This document shows, piece by piece, positions 34,214-44,457 of a stretch of DNA of 64,000 bases. The stretch's first letter is position 1, and every line of letters starts with the position of its first letter. Source of the stretch: Allobosea psychrotolerans (GTDB taxonomy: Bacteria; Pseudomonadota; Alphaproteobacteria; Rhizobiales; Beijerinckiaceae); the NCBI RefSeq assembly GCF_002917105.1, contig NZ_PQFZ01000017.1, positions 1 through 64,000 of the forward strand, in the 5' to 3' direction. The notes beneath the pieces were generated by a model. That model saw only the letters and a program-made list of their open reading frames with translations, was not told the origin of the DNA and did not search any database. The translations under genes and the position numbers were made by a program.

Positions 34214-35524
34214 TTACCCGGCCAGCACTTTCGGCAGCCACAGCACGATCTCGGGATAGACCGTCAAGATCAGGGTGAACAGGATCAGGATGACCAGATA
34301 GGGGAAGGTCACCTTGGCGATGTAGCCGAGACCGTCCCCGGTCAGGCCCTGGATCACGAACAGGTTGAAGCCGACCGGCGGCGTGATCTGCGCCATCTCC
34401 ACCACCAGCACCATGAAGACGCCGAACCAGATCGGGTCGAACCCCGCCTGCTTCACGATCGGTAGCACGATCGGCAGCGTCATCACGATCATCGAGAAGC
34501 CGTCGAGGAAGCAGCCGAGCACGATGTAGAAGGCGATCAGCGCGACGATCAGCATGAAGGGCGTCAGGTTCAGTCCCTTGACGAAGGCGGCGACCGCCTG
34601 GGGAATGCCCAGGAAGGCGGCGGCATTGCCCAGGATCGAGGCGCCCAGCACGATCAGCGCGATCATCGAGCAGGTGATCACCGAGCCGATCAGGATGCCC
34701 TTGATCGCCTCGAAATTCAGCGAACCCTGGAAGGCGGTGACGAGCGCCGCGCCGAGCACACCGACCGCGGCGGCCTCGGACGGCGTCGCGATGCCGCCAT
34801 ACATCGAGCCGAGCACGCACAGGATCAGGAACAGCGCCGGCGCCAGATCGCGCAGGGCGGAAAAGCGCTCGCGCCAGCTCAACTTGCGCAGATCGTTCTC
34901 GGCCTGGGGCACGAGATCGCCGCGCAGCGTGGTGTGGATCATCACCCAGGCCATGAAGGTGCTCGCGAGCAGGAGGCCGGGCAGGAAGCCGGCCGTGAAC
35001 AGCTTCAGGATCGAGACGTCGCCGAGCACGCCATAGATGATCATGATGTTGGAGGGCGGGATCAGGAAGCCGAGCGTGCCGGCGCCCGCCAGCGAGCCGA
35101 TGGCGATGTCCTTGGAGTAGCCGCGCTTGAGCAATTCGGTGAGCGCGATGCGCCCGACGACCTGGGTGGTCGCAGCAGAGGAGCCGGAGATCGCCGCGAA
35201 GATCGTGCAACCGAAGATGTTCACATGCAGCAAGCGCCCGGGCAGCAACCCGGCCCAGGGCGCGAGCCCCTTGAACAAGGAGCGCGACAGATGCGTGCGG
35301 AACAGCAATTCACCCATCAGGATGAAGAGCGGCAGCGCCAGCAATTCCTGCGTGGTCAGGATGTTCCAGGCATATTGCGGCAAGAGCCGGTCGAGCGGCA
35401 TCGAGCGGAACAGGAAGAGCAGCACCGTGCCGGTCAGCGCGAGCGTCAGACCGATCCACAACCCGCTGGCCAGGAGGCCGAACAGGATCGCGAACATGAC
35501 GATGACTTCGATGGGCATGGGCAT
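34214..35524 (-). CDS. dctM: TRAP transporter large permease (DctM)
   Basis: The product has 436 residues with about 12 membrane segments. GCTIFAAISGSSAATTQVVG, LGFLIPPSNIMIIYG and ITPPVGFNLFVIQGL are the DctM hallmarks (Ser/Asn-rich and PP-containing reentrant segments). It is driven by a sodium gradient with DctP and DctQ. It ends the hyuAB-dctPQM unit. Confidence 0.95.
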   Translation of the reverse strand: MPMPIEVIVMFAILFGLLASGLWIGLTLALTGTVLLFLFRSMPLDRLLPQYAWNILTTQELLALPLFILMGELLFRTHLSRSLFKGLAPWAGLLPGRLLHVNIFGCTIFAAISGSSAATTQVVGRIALTELLKRGYSKDIAIGSLAGAGTLGFLIPPSNIMIIYGVLGDVSILKLFTAGFLPGLLLASTFMAWVMIHTTLRGDLVPQAENDLRKLSWRERFSALRDLAPALFLILCVLGSMYGGIATPSEAAAVGVLGAALVTAFQGSLNFEAIKGILIGSVITCSMIALIVLGASILGNAAAFLGIPQAVAAFVKGLNLTPFMLIVALIAFYIVLGCFLDGFSMIVMTLPIVLPIVKQAGFDPIWFGVFMVLVVEMAQITPPVGFNLFVIQGLTGDGLGYIAKVTFPYLVILILFTLILTVYPEIVLWLPKVLAG

Positions 35525-35582
35525 GATCCCGACCGGCGTGCCGGTCTGCGAGTAAGGGAAGGGCGCTGTAGCGAGGCGCTGC

Positions 35583-36191
35583 TCAATCCGCCGGGGATGC
35601 GGCCTTCATGGAGTGGTCTTCCAGCGGCAGGCCGAGCCCCGCCTGGATGACGCGCGCGAGGTACTGCAGGGTCAAAAGCAGCATGCCGAAGGTCACGACA
35701 GCCTGGGGGAACCAGATCGGCGTATCGCTCGAGACTGAGGTCTGGCCCCGGCTGAACGAGCCCCAGGCGAATCGCACCATCGCGTAGGTCAGGAAGCTCA
35801 TGAAGGCGAAGCCGAGCAGCGCCGCCAGGGCCTCGAGCGGCCGCCGCAAGGCCGGCGGCGCCTTGCCGATCAGCAGAGTGACGCGGACATGGCCGCCCGC
35901 CCGCAGCGTCATGGCGGCCCCAAAAGTGAAGGAGGCCGCCATCAGATAGGAGGAATACTCCCACGCCACCGGGATGGAGGCGGGGAAGAAGGGCAGGAAA
36001 TTCGACAGGAAGCGGGTGCCGATCTCGCACAGCATGAGCAAGGTCAGCGCCAGCAGGCAGCCGCCGCCGATCCAGCCGTCGAGGCGGCTCAGCCGGTCGA
36101 TCGCGTCGAGCAGGGCGCGCAGGGCCGCCGGAACGGCGACCGCTTGCGGTTCGGCAAACCTTGGCGGTTCGGAGGGAGAGGCGGTGGTCAC
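35583..36191 (-). CDS. dctQ: TRAP transporter small permease (DctQ)
   Basis: The product has 202 residues and starts at GTG 36191 in a GTGA overlap with the dctP stop. The four membrane segments of DctQ follow an N-terminal cytoplasmic extension of about 40 residues. GAAMTLRAGGHVRVTLLIGK is the typical middle segment. It joins DctM in the membrane. Confidence 0.92.
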   Translation of the reverse strand: MTTASPSEPPRFAEPQAVAVPAALRALLDAIDRLSRLDGWIGGGCLLALTLLMLCEIGTRFLSNFLPFFPASIPVAWEYSSYLMAASFTFGAAMTLRAGGHVRVTLLIGKAPPALRRPLEALAALLGFAFMSFLTYAMVRFAWGSFSRGQTSVSSDTPIWFPQAVVTFGMLLLTLQYLARVIQAGLGLPLEDHSMKAASPAD

Positions 36192-37192
36192 GAGCCGCGC
36201 TTCATCTCGGCGAGATAGGCCTTCACCGGCTTGTCGGCGGCGGGAACACGCTTGAGGAAGGCGTCGAGCAGCGGCGCGGTCTTGGCGCGCAGCTCGGCCA
36301 TCATCGGCGCGGGCACCGGCACGACCTCCATGCCGCCCTCGGTCAGGCGCTTCAGGCTGTCGGTATCGGCCTTGACCGAGGCCGCCCAGAAATCGGGTTC
36401 GAGCTTGACGGCGATCTCTTCCATCGCCTTGCGCTCCTCGGGCTTCAGCTTCTTCCAGCTGTCGAGATTGATGGTGACCATCTCGGACGACCAGACATGG
36501 TTGGTCGGCAGCACGTATTTCAGGAACTCCCAGAACTTGCCGTCGACGCCCGACACCGCCGAGGTCGAGACGCCCGAGACCACGCCCGAGGCCAGAGCCG
36601 GCACAGTCTCGCCCCAGGGGATCAGGACCGGCGACATGCCGACCGCGTTGAGCATGTCGACGGCGTTCTTGTCGGGCACGCGGATCTTGATGCCCTTCAG
36701 CATCTCGACCGTGGTCGCCTTGGCCTTGAGCTGCAGATATTGCGTCGGCCAGGGTACGATGAAGAGGATCTTCTGGTTGTTGCGCTCGGCGATCTTGTCG
36801 TATTCGGGCCGCACATATTTGTGCAGGACCTTGAGTTCTTCGGGCGTGCCGACGAGGAAGGGCACGCTTTCCACGCCCATGAAAGGCTCGTCGCCGACCT
36901 GCTGGATGTTGAGGATATCGGCCATCGGCACGATGCCGTCGCGCACGGCGCGCAGATGCTCGGGCCCCTTGAAGCCGAGCTGGCCGCCGGCCTTGACCAG
37001 GATATCGACGCTGCCATTCGTCGCCTTCTTGACCTCTGCGGCGTAGCGCATGGCGTTTTGCGTGTGGAAATTGCTTTCGGGCCAGACGGTCGAGAGATCG
37101 AGCTGGGTTTGTGCGGCAGCAGGCTGGGCCAGCATGCCGAGCAACCCCATTCCCAGCAGAAACGCGCGCCGCGCGATGCGATGGTCCGCCAT
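36188..37192 (-). CDS. dctP: TRAP transporter substrate-binding protein (DctP)
   Basis: The product has 334 residues. The N-terminus, ARRAFLLGMGLLGMLAQPAAAQ, is a signal sequence with adjacent arginines, here split as ARR and the hydrophobic core. The region LKGIKIRVPDKNAVDML holds the conserved Arg that binds the ligand carboxylate. The ligand is probably a carboxylate linked to the HyuAB reaction. Longer reading frame upstream has no family similarity, so the start at 37192 is taken. Confidence 0.92.
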   Translation of the reverse strand: MADHRIARRAFLLGMGLLGMLAQPAAAQTQLDLSTVWPESNFHTQNAMRYAAEVKKATNGSVDILVKAGGQLGFKGPEHLRAVRDGIVPMADILNIQQVGDEPFMGVESVPFLVGTPEELKVLHKYVRPEYDKIAERNNQKILFIVPWPTQYLQLKAKATTVEMLKGIKIRVPDKNAVDMLNAVGMSPVLIPWGETVPALASGVVSGVSTSAVSGVDGKFWEFLKYVLPTNHVWSSEMVTINLDSWKKLKPEERKAMEEIAVKLEPDFWAASVKADTDSLKRLTEGGMEVVPVPAPMMAELRAKTAPLLDAFLKRVPAADKPVKAYLAEMKRGS

Positions 37193-37279
37193 GATCCGTA
37201 AGCCCTTCCAGTGAAGTCGTTTGTCGGTGGGGGAGAAAGCAAATCCCCGGCCAACTACGGGCCGGGGCTGCGGGCTTGA

Positions 37280-37325
37280 GCATCGGCCCGAAAAGTGGAA
37301 TCCGGTTTTCGGAAGAAGCCGATGC
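37280..37325. repeat. Short nested palindrome between hyuB and dctP
   Basis: Outer arms GCATCGGC/GCCGATGC enclose CCGAAAA/TTTTCGG. It belongs to the CGAAAA...CCGG family. It ends two bases before the hyuB stop side and lies inside the transcription unit. Confidence 0.75.
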
Positions 37326-37326
37326 A

Positions 37327-38955
37327 CTAGCTTGCGCTGACCAGCTCTTCCTCGATGTCGCGTTTCAGCAGGGCCGGGTCGCGCTCGGCCGGGTTGCCGA
37401 TGCCGGCGCCGCCCGGCGTCAGGACGACCAGCCGGTCTCCCGCCGGAATCTCCTGAAAGCCCTTGCCCTTGAGCTTCTTGCCGGATTTGAGCCCGACATA
37501 GCCGGCGGCTCCGTTGCCGCCGCCATCGCGTCCGCGCGGCGGATGGTCGATCCGGTCGAAGGCCGCCAGGATCTCGAAGGAGGCATCGACCCCGCTTTCG
37601 ATTTCGATGATCTGGCCGTGGCCGCCGCGTGTGCGACCATTGCCGCCGCTGTCGGGGCGCAGCTCCTTCTTCCAGAAGATCAGGGGCGTCTGCGTCTCGG
37701 CGATCTCGACCGGGGTACCGCGCACGCCGCTGGGATAGGCGGTGGCCGAGAGCCCGTCCTTGTCGAAGCGCGCGCCGGTGCCGCCATTGCTGGTGACGGC
37801 CATGGCGAAACCGTAATTGCCCTGCGCGCCGGCATGCGTCCGGCCGCGCACGTTCAAGTTCCACAGGCAGGAGGTGCCTTCCGCCGGTACACGCTCCGGG
37901 ATGACCTGGCGCAGGCAGCCGAAGACGACGTCAGGCAGCATCTGGCCGATGACATGGCGCGAGGAGACGGCCGCCGGCTTGGGCGCGTTCAGGATCGAGC
38001 CCGATGGCGCGGAAACGGTCAGCGGGCCCAATGAGCCGGCATTGTTGGGGATCTGGGCGGCGACGACGCAGCCCAGCCCGAAAACGGTATAAGCGGTGGT
38101 ATAGGAATGCGGCACGTTGATGCCGCGCTGCGCCTGCGGCGAGGTGCCGGTGAAATCGACATGGATGCCGTCATCCGAGATGGTCAGTTCGGCGGCGAGC
38201 GTGACCGGCACGTCATAGCCGTCGACCACCATCTCATTGCGCCAGCTGCCTTTCGGCAGCTTGGCGATCTCGGCCAGCACGGCTTCGCGTGAGCGCGCGC
38301 AGATATGCTCGGCGAGCTCGTCGAGCGTCTCGATGCCGAACTCATCCATCATCTCGACGAGGCGCTTCGCGCCCATGTCGTTGCAGGCGGCGAGCGAATA
38401 GGTGTCGCCCTCGGTATCGACGGGTTGGCGCGTATTGGCGCGGATGATCGCCATGACGTTCTGGTCGACCTTGCCGGCGTCGATCAGTTTCAGCATCGGC
38501 AGATAAAGCCCCTCCATGAAGACGTCGGTGGCGTCGGGCCCGAAGCCGATGCCGCCGATATCCATCAGATGGCTGGTGCAGGAGAACAGCGCGACCGGCT
38601 TGCCGTTTCTGAAGGCGGGCGTCGTCACGACGAAGTCGTTGAGATGGCCGGTGCCCATCCAGGGGTCGTTGGTGATGTAGGCGTCGCCTTCCTTCATCGT
38701 CTCGATCGGGAAATGGCGGATGAAGTGCTTCACCGATTCCGCCATGGAGTTGACATGGCCCGGCGTGCCGGTGACGCCCTGAGCCAGCATCCGGCCCTGC
38801 AGGTCGAAGACGCCGGCGGAGATGTCGCCGCATTCGCGCACGATCGGCGAAAACGCCGTGCGCATCAGGATCTGGCCCTGTTCCTCCACCACCGCGATCA
38901 GGCGGTTCCACATGATCTGGAGATCGATCAGGCTGATCTTGTCGGTCTGGCTCAT
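37327..38955 (-). CDS. hyuB: Hydantoinase B/oxoprolinase family subunit
   Basis: The product has 542 residues. Starts MSQTDKISLIDLQIMWNRL with GGAGAG before it. Diagnostic segments are TAFSPIVRECGDISAGVFD, GDAYITNDPWMGTGHLNDF and GGNGRTRGGHGQIIEIES. HyuA-HyuB enzymes are ATP-dependent and open hydantoins, 5-oxoproline or related cyclic imides, or carboxylate ketones such as acetone and acetophenone. The dctPQM genes downstream suggest a carboxylate-bearing substrate. Two other amide-ring systems exist in this window, but this one has its own importer. Confidence 0.93.
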   Translation of the reverse strand: MSQTDKISLIDLQIMWNRLIAVVEEQGQILMRTAFSPIVRECGDISAGVFDLQGRMLAQGVTGTPGHVNSMAESVKHFIRHFPIETMKEGDAYITNDPWMGTGHLNDFVVTTPAFRNGKPVALFSCTSHLMDIGGIGFGPDATDVFMEGLYLPMLKLIDAGKVDQNVMAIIRANTRQPVDTEGDTYSLAACNDMGAKRLVEMMDEFGIETLDELAEHICARSREAVLAEIAKLPKGSWRNEMVVDGYDVPVTLAAELTISDDGIHVDFTGTSPQAQRGINVPHSYTTAYTVFGLGCVVAAQIPNNAGSLGPLTVSAPSGSILNAPKPAAVSSRHVIGQMLPDVVFGCLRQVIPERVPAEGTSCLWNLNVRGRTHAGAQGNYGFAMAVTSNGGTGARFDKDGLSATAYPSGVRGTPVEIAETQTPLIFWKKELRPDSGGNGRTRGGHGQIIEIESGVDASFEILAAFDRIDHPPRGRDGGGNGAAGYVGLKSGKKLKGKGFQEIPAGDRLVVLTPGGAGIGNPAERDPALLKRDIEEELVSAS

Positions 38956-38966
38956 CTGATCTCTCC

Positions 38967-41066
38967 TCACGCGGCTTTGCGATCGAGAATTTTGCGGTCC
39001 ATCACGATGCAGCCGATGGCGTCGATATGCGCGTCGAAGCTCATCGACACGAAGGTCGAGGTCTCGTCCTCGGCGATGATGGCGGGGCCTGCGATCGACG
39101 CGCCCGGTATCATCGTCTCGCGCCGGTAGAGCGGGATCATGATGCTGGCGCCGGCCTTGCCGTCATGGAAGACGCGGCTGCCGGAGGCCTCAGGCGGAGC
39201 CGAACTCGCGACGCGCGGCGCCACTGCGGGCTTCGGCGGCTGCGTCGTGACCAGAACCGACCAGCTCAGGATCTCGATCGCGGCTCCGGGAATCGGCCGT
39301 GCGAACAGGGCGGCGTAATCGGCCTCGAAAGAGCTGCGCAGCGCCGGGATGTCCTGTTCGCCCAGCACGCCGGAGGGCAGCGTCACGGTGATCTCATGGC
39401 CCTGGCCGACATAGCGCATGAAGGCGCCGCGCCGCGCGATCACCGGTTCGCCGCGCGCGCCGGGCTCGACCAGAGCGCGCGCTTCCAGCTCCATCTCCGC
39501 GAGAAGATCCGAAACCAGCGCCCCGTCGAAGGCATCGAGCCTGACATGGCGGCTTCGGACCAGTTCATAGGAGACCGGTGCGGCGAGGAAGCCGACGGCC
39601 GAGCCGACACCGGCATTGGGCGGCACGATCACGCGCTTGACGCCGATCTTCTCGGCCACGCGCGCCGCATGCAGGGGCGCCGCCCCGCCGAAGGCGATCA
39701 GGGTGTGATCGCCGACGACCGCGCCGCGCTCGACCGCATGCACGCGGGCCGCGCTCGCCATGTTCTCGCAGACCATTTCATGCACGGCATAGGCGGCGGT
39801 TTCGGCATCGAGCCCGAGCGGCTCGCCGATATCGGCCAGGAGCGCCTTGCGCGACAGGTCCGGATCGAGCGGGATGGTGCCGCCGGCGAAGGCGACGGGA
39901 TCGATCATGCCGAGCACGACATCGGCGTCGGTGACGGCGGGGTGCGTGCCGCCGCGTCCGTAGCAGGCGGGGCCGGGCTCGGAGGAGGCGCTCTCGGGGC
40001 CGACCGTGACGCGCTTCAACGCATCGATCCTCGCAATCGAGCCGCCGCCGGCGCCGATCTCGACCATCTCGATCACCGGAATGCGCACCGGGAGCCCCGA
40101 GCCCTTGAGGAAGCGGGCAGCGCGGTCGACCTCGAAGACGCGCGAGGATTGCGGTTCGAATTTCTCGATCAGGCAGATCTTGGCCGTGGTGCCGCCCATG
40201 TCGAAGGAGAGCACCTTGCTCTCGCCGAGCTGGGCTGCGGTCAGCGCGGCGAAGATCGCCCCGCCCGCGGGCCCGGATTCAACGAGGCGCACCGGGAAGC
40301 GCTGTGCGGTCTCGATCGAGGTCAGGCCGCCGCCCGAGGTCACCAGATAGATCGCGCCACGGAACTGCTCCTGCGCCAGCCCCTCGGCCATGCGGGCAAG
40401 GTAGCCCGCCATCAGCGGCTGGACATAGGCATTGGCGATGGCCGTCGAGGTGCGTTCATATTCGCGCACCTCCGGGCAGACCTCGCTGGAGAGCGTGATG
40501 CCGAGCTCGGGCATCGCAGCTTTCAGCAGCGCGCCGGTGCGGCGCTCATGCTCGGCATTGGCGTAGGAATGCAGGAAGGCGATGGCGACGCTCTCGACAC
40601 CGGCCGCCTTCAGTTTCGGCACGAGCGCGGCGACCGCCGCCTCATCCAGCGGCAGGCGGACCTTGCCGTGCACATCGACGCGCTCGGGTAGCGTGAAGCG
40701 CAGCGCGCGCTGCACCAGCGGGCGCGGCTTCTCGATCGAGAGATCATACTGGTCGTAGCGGCTTTCCGTGCCGATCTCGATGATGTCGCGAAACCCCTCG
40801 GTCGCGATCAGGGCGGTTCTCGCGCCGCGACGCTCGATGATGGCGTTGGTCGCCAGGGTGGTGCCATGGACGAAGACATCGATGTCGGACATGTGCATCC
40901 GCGCATCCGAGAGGATCAATCGCATGCCGCCGAGCACGCCTTCCTCCGGCCGCGACGGCGTCGTCAGCACCTTGCGCGTCATCCGCCCGGCCTCGGTCTC
41001 CAGCACCACATCGGTGAAGGTGCCACCGATATCGACAGCGAGTCTGACGTGCTGGTTCGGTGCCAT
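38967..41066 (-). CDS. hyuA: Hydantoinase/oxoprolinase A subunit
   Basis: The product has 699 residues with an ASKHA-type ATPase fold: LAVDIGGTFTDVVLE at the N-terminus, FDMGGTTAKICLIE and GAGGGSIARID in the middle. It activates the amide oxygen with ATP for hydrolysis with HyuB. It is the first gene of the unit and 11 bases upstream of hyuB. The upstream region 41067-41282 is divergent to the amidase gene, and no clear operator was seen. Confidence 0.93.
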   Translation of the reverse strand: MAPNQHVRLAVDIGGTFTDVVLETEAGRMTRKVLTTPSRPEEGVLGGMRLILSDARMHMSDIDVFVHGTTLATNAIIERRGARTALIATEGFRDIIEIGTESRYDQYDLSIEKPRPLVQRALRFTLPERVDVHGKVRLPLDEAAVAALVPKLKAAGVESVAIAFLHSYANAEHERRTGALLKAAMPELGITLSSEVCPEVREYERTSTAIANAYVQPLMAGYLARMAEGLAQEQFRGAIYLVTSGGGLTSIETAQRFPVRLVESGPAGGAIFAALTAAQLGESKVLSFDMGGTTAKICLIEKFEPQSSRVFEVDRAARFLKGSGLPVRIPVIEMVEIGAGGGSIARIDALKRVTVGPESASSEPGPACYGRGGTHPAVTDADVVLGMIDPVAFAGGTIPLDPDLSRKALLADIGEPLGLDAETAAYAVHEMVCENMASAARVHAVERGAVVGDHTLIAFGGAAPLHAARVAEKIGVKRVIVPPNAGVGSAVGFLAAPVSYELVRSRHVRLDAFDGALVSDLLAEMELEARALVEPGARGEPVIARRGAFMRYVGQGHEITVTLPSGVLGEQDIPALRSSFEADYAALFARPIPGAAIEILSWSVLVTTQPPKPAVAPRVASSAPPEASGSRVFHDGKAGASIMIPLYRRETMIPGASIAGPAIIAEDETSTFVSMSFDAHIDAIGCIVMDRKILDRKAA

Positions 41067-41282
41067 ATCGATGTGTCTCCGTCGGGTCGCCCGCGGTCAG
41101 CGTCTGATCCGCAGCAGGCACCATGCAAGAAGCGGGGGCAAGAATCGGGAACAAGAGCATGCGCGGTATGCATGGGGCATCTAACGTCAGGGGGCGACAT
41201 GCCGGAGATTCGCAGGTCATAGTTGCGGCCCCGAGGCACGGCTCTTGCCTGCGCGGCCCGTCTTCGACGAGAGGTCCTTCCC

Positions 41283-42776
41283 TTGACTGAACCCTGTGAA
41301 CTCAGCGCCGTAGAGGCTCGCGCCTTGATCGGAACCAAGAAGCTGTCGGCGAGCGAACTGCTCGAAAGCTGTATCGCCCGCATCGATGCAGTCGATCCGG
41401 CCGTCAACGCCATGGTGGCGCGTGACGATGAGCGGGCCCGCAAGGCGGCAAAGCTCGCCGATGAGGCGACGATGCGCGGCGACCGGCTTGGCGCGCTGCA
41501 CGGGCTGCCGCTCGGCGTGAAGGATCTCGAGAACGTCGCCGGCCTGCGCACCACCTATGGCAGCCAACTCTTCGCGAACCATGTGCCGACCGAAGACCAG
41601 CTGATCGTCGCCAACACCCGCAAGGCCGGCGCGATCGTTCTGGGCAAGACCAACACACCGGAATGGGGCGCTGGCGCCAACACCCGCAACGCCGTCTATG
41701 GCGCGACCGGCAACCCGTTCGACCCCTCCAAATGCGCTGCCGGCTCGTCTGGCGGCTCGGGCGTCGCGCTGGCGACGAACATGGTGCCGATCGCGACCGG
41801 TTCCGATACTGGCGGCTCGCTGCGCAACCCGGCCGCCTATAACGGCATCGTCGGCTTCAGGCCCTCGCCGGGGCTGGTGCCGAGCGAGAAGCGGCCGCTC
41901 GGCTGGAATCCGTTGAGCGTGCTCGGGCCGATGGCGCGCACCGTGCCCGATCTGTGCCTGTTGCTCTCGACCATGGTCTCGGATGACGCGGCCGACCCGC
42001 TGGCCACGACGATCCATGGCAGGACGGTGCGTCGCCCGGAGGATTTCGCCAGGCCGGGCACGATCGATCTCTCCTCGCTCAAGGTCGCGCTGACGCCGGA
42101 TTTCGGTTTCGCCCCGACCGAGCGGCATATCCGCGAAGTCTTCGCCGAGAAGACCGGCGCTTTCAGGCATCTCTTCGCACAGGTCGAGGCGGCGACGCCC
42201 GATTGCACCGGCGCCGACGAGACCTTCGAGGTGTTGCGCTCGGTTGCGTTCCTCGCCGGCATGTATGAGCGCGTCCGAGACACGCCCGAACTGGTCGGCC
42301 CCAATGTCCGCGCCAATGTCGAGGAGGGGCTGCGCTACAGCGCGCTCGACGTCACGCGCGCCCTGAAGCAGCAGACCGTGCTCTACAAGAACTGGCAGGG
42401 CTTCTTCGAGGATTACGACGTCATCCTCTCGCCGGCCGTGACCCTGAGCCCACGCCCCTGGTCGGAGCTCTACCCGGCCGAGATCGACGGCAAGCCGACC
42501 CGGACCTATTTCCACTGGCTCGCCATGGCCTATGCCGTCACCAATGTCGGGCATCCCGCGATTTCGCTGCCGGTCGGGCTCGACCGCAACGGCATGCCGT
42601 TCGGCCTGCAGATCGTCGGCCCGCGCGGCGGCGACGCCAAGGTGCTGGCGGTGGCCGCCGCGCTCGAGGCGGCCCTGGCTGGCGATACGCTGACGGCGCG
42701 CCCGGTGCCCGACATCGCCAAACTGGCGGCCGCGCCGAAGCTGAGCAACAGCCCCGGCTTCCTGGGCTTCGATTGA
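41283..42776 (+). CDS. Amidase (amidase-signature family)
   Basis: The product has about 497 residues. The Ser-cisSer-Lys triad is visible: Lys in GLPLGVKDLENVAG, Ser in AAGSSGGSGVA and Ser in GSDTGGSLRNPAAY. The family hydrolyses amides or acts in aryl amide and glutamyl amide turnover. The start TTG 41283 is preceded by GAGAGG. A later start would cut the family N-terminus. A C-terminal copy of this gene survives at 44577-44741. It lies 100 bases upstream of a binding-protein gene. Confidence 0.9.
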   Translation: MTEPCELSAVEARALIGTKKLSASELLESCIARIDAVDPAVNAMVARDDERARKAAKLADEATMRGDRLGALHGLPLGVKDLENVAGLRTTYGSQLFANHVPTEDQLIVANTRKAGAIVLGKTNTPEWGAGANTRNAVYGATGNPFDPSKCAAGSSGGSGVALATNMVPIATGSDTGGSLRNPAAYNGIVGFRPSPGLVPSEKRPLGWNPLSVLGPMARTVPDLCLLLSTMVSDDAADPLATTIHGRTVRRPEDFARPGTIDLSSLKVALTPDFGFAPTERHIREVFAEKTGAFRHLFAQVEAATPDCTGADETFEVLRSVAFLAGMYERVRDTPELVGPNVRANVEEGLRYSALDVTRALKQQTVLYKNWQGFFEDYDVILSPAVTLSPRPWSELYPAEIDGKPTRTYFHWLAMAYAVTNVGHPAISLPVGLDRNGMPFGLQIVGPRGGDAKVLAVAAALEAALAGDTLTARPVPDIAKLAAAPKLSNSPGFLGFD

Positions 42777-42876
42777 GATTTGGATTTCGATTGAGGTTAT
42801 TGGGCTTCGATTAAGCAGGGCCGGTGTATGCCGGCCCAAATCCACAAAGCTGCAAGTCATAATGAGGGGAACAGCA

Positions 42877-44457
42877 ATGAAGCGTCGTACATTCCTGAAG
42901 GGGGCGACGGCCCTGACATTGGCCGGGCCGGCCATGACGGGGCGTGCCTCCGCGCAGGCGGCGACAACCTTGAAATTCGCGCCGCAGGCCAATCTGACGG
43001 CGCTCGATCCGATCTGGACGACGGCGACCGTGACCAATAATCACGGCTACTACGTTTACGACACGCTTTACGGCCACGACCTCGACATGAAGCCCCAGCC
43101 GCAAATGGCTGAAGGGCATGAGATTTCGGCCGACGGCAAGGTCTGGAAGATCAAGCTGCGCGAAGGCCTCGTCTTCCATGACGGCACGCCGGTGAAGCCG
43201 GCCGACTGCATCCAGAGCCTGAAGCGCTGGGCACAACGCGATTCTTACGCCCAGCTCCTGGCCAAGGTGGTGGAGAGCATGGCGCCGCTGGACGAGCGCA
43301 GCTTCGAGATCAAGCTGACGCGGCCGTTCCCGATGATGCTCGACCTGCTCGCCAAGGCGGATTCGCCCCTCTTCGTCATGCCCGAGCGCCTCGCCCTAAC
43401 CGATGCGAACAAGCAGGTCACCGAGGTTGTCGGTTCCGGGCCTTATCGCTTCGTGCCGGGCGAATTCGTCTCGGGCAGCAAGGTCGTCTACGAGAAGTTC
43501 GAGGCCTATAAGTCCCGTAGCGAGCCGCCGAGCCGCGGCGCCGGCGGCAAGGTCGCGAATTTCAAGCGGATCGAATGGCAGATCCTGCCCGATCCCGCGA
43601 CGGCGGCGAATGCGCTGATCAAGGGTGAGATCGACTGGTGGGAGCGCCCGCTCTCCGATCTCCAGCCGATGCTGGCGAAGGTCCCGGAGGTCGTCCGCGA
43701 GGTAACGGACGAGGCCGGGCGCGGCGCGATCATGCGCATGAACCACCTTCAGCCGCCCTTCAACAATCCCAAGGTGCGCGCTGCCGTGCGCATGGCGGTG
43801 AATCAGGAAGACTATATGCGCGCCGCCCAGGGCGATGACACGTCGCTCTGGCAGACCTCGCGCAATCTCTGGTGGCGCGGCACGCCCTATTACGACGGCG
43901 AGCATGAGGACCTGATGCCGCAGAGCCTGGAGAAGGCCAAGGCGGCGCTGAAGGAGTCCGGCTATAACGGCGAGAAGGTCGTCATCATCAACCCGACCGA
44001 CTTCCCCGATATCGGGCCGCTCGGCGACGTCACCGCCGAACTGCTCAAGCAGCTCGGCATGAATGTCGAGTTCGTGGCAAGCGACTGGGGCACGGTGATC
44101 CAGCGCCGCAACAGCCGCGAGCCGGTCGAGAAGGGCGGTTGGAGCATCTTCCATACCACGGGCTCGACCATGGCCTGGGCCAGTCCGGCGCAGTCCTTCC
44201 TGGTGCGCGGGCAGGGGGCGAAAGGCTGGTTTGGCTGGTATGACAGCGCCAAGGCCGAGGCGCTGGCGGAGGAGTGGCTCTACGCTCCTGACGAAGCCGC
44301 GCAGAAGAAGGCCGCCGCGCAGCTCGGCCGCCTTGCGCTCGAGGAGACCGCGACGGTCCCGCTCGGCCGGTTCGTGATCAAGACGGCCTATCGCAAGAAC
44401 CTGACCGGCATGCTGAAAGGCTCGGCGCCTTACCCCTGGGGCCTGAAGCGCGCCTGA
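42877..44457 (+). CDS. ABC transporter substrate-binding protein (SBP_bac_5), Tat signal, copy 1
   Basis: The product has 526 residues. MKRRTFLKGATAL is a near-ideal twin-arginine motif. Family-5 segments include WKIKLREGLVFHDGTPVKPAD and NPKVRAAVRMAVNQEDYM, shown here with the core residues. GAGGGG precedes the start. It is highly similar to the protein at 44874-46460 along its full length. No permease or ATPase genes lie nearby, so it must serve an importer encoded elsewhere, or the rest was lost. Confidence 0.92.
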   Translation: MKRRTFLKGATALTLAGPAMTGRASAQAATTLKFAPQANLTALDPIWTTATVTNNHGYYVYDTLYGHDLDMKPQPQMAEGHEISADGKVWKIKLREGLVFHDGTPVKPADCIQSLKRWAQRDSYAQLLAKVVESMAPLDERSFEIKLTRPFPMMLDLLAKADSPLFVMPERLALTDANKQVTEVVGSGPYRFVPGEFVSGSKVVYEKFEAYKSRSEPPSRGAGGKVANFKRIEWQILPDPATAANALIKGEIDWWERPLSDLQPMLAKVPEVVREVTDEAGRGAIMRMNHLQPPFNNPKVRAAVRMAVNQEDYMRAAQGDDTSLWQTSRNLWWRGTPYYDGEHEDLMPQSLEKAKAALKESGYNGEKVVIINPTDFPDIGPLGDVTAELLKQLGMNVEFVASDWGTVIQRRNSREPVEKGGWSIFHTTGSTMAWASPAQSFLVRGQGAKGWFGWYDSAKAEALAEEWLYAPDEAAQKKAAAQLGRLALEETATVPLGRFVIKTAYRKNLTGMLKGSAPYPWGLKRA

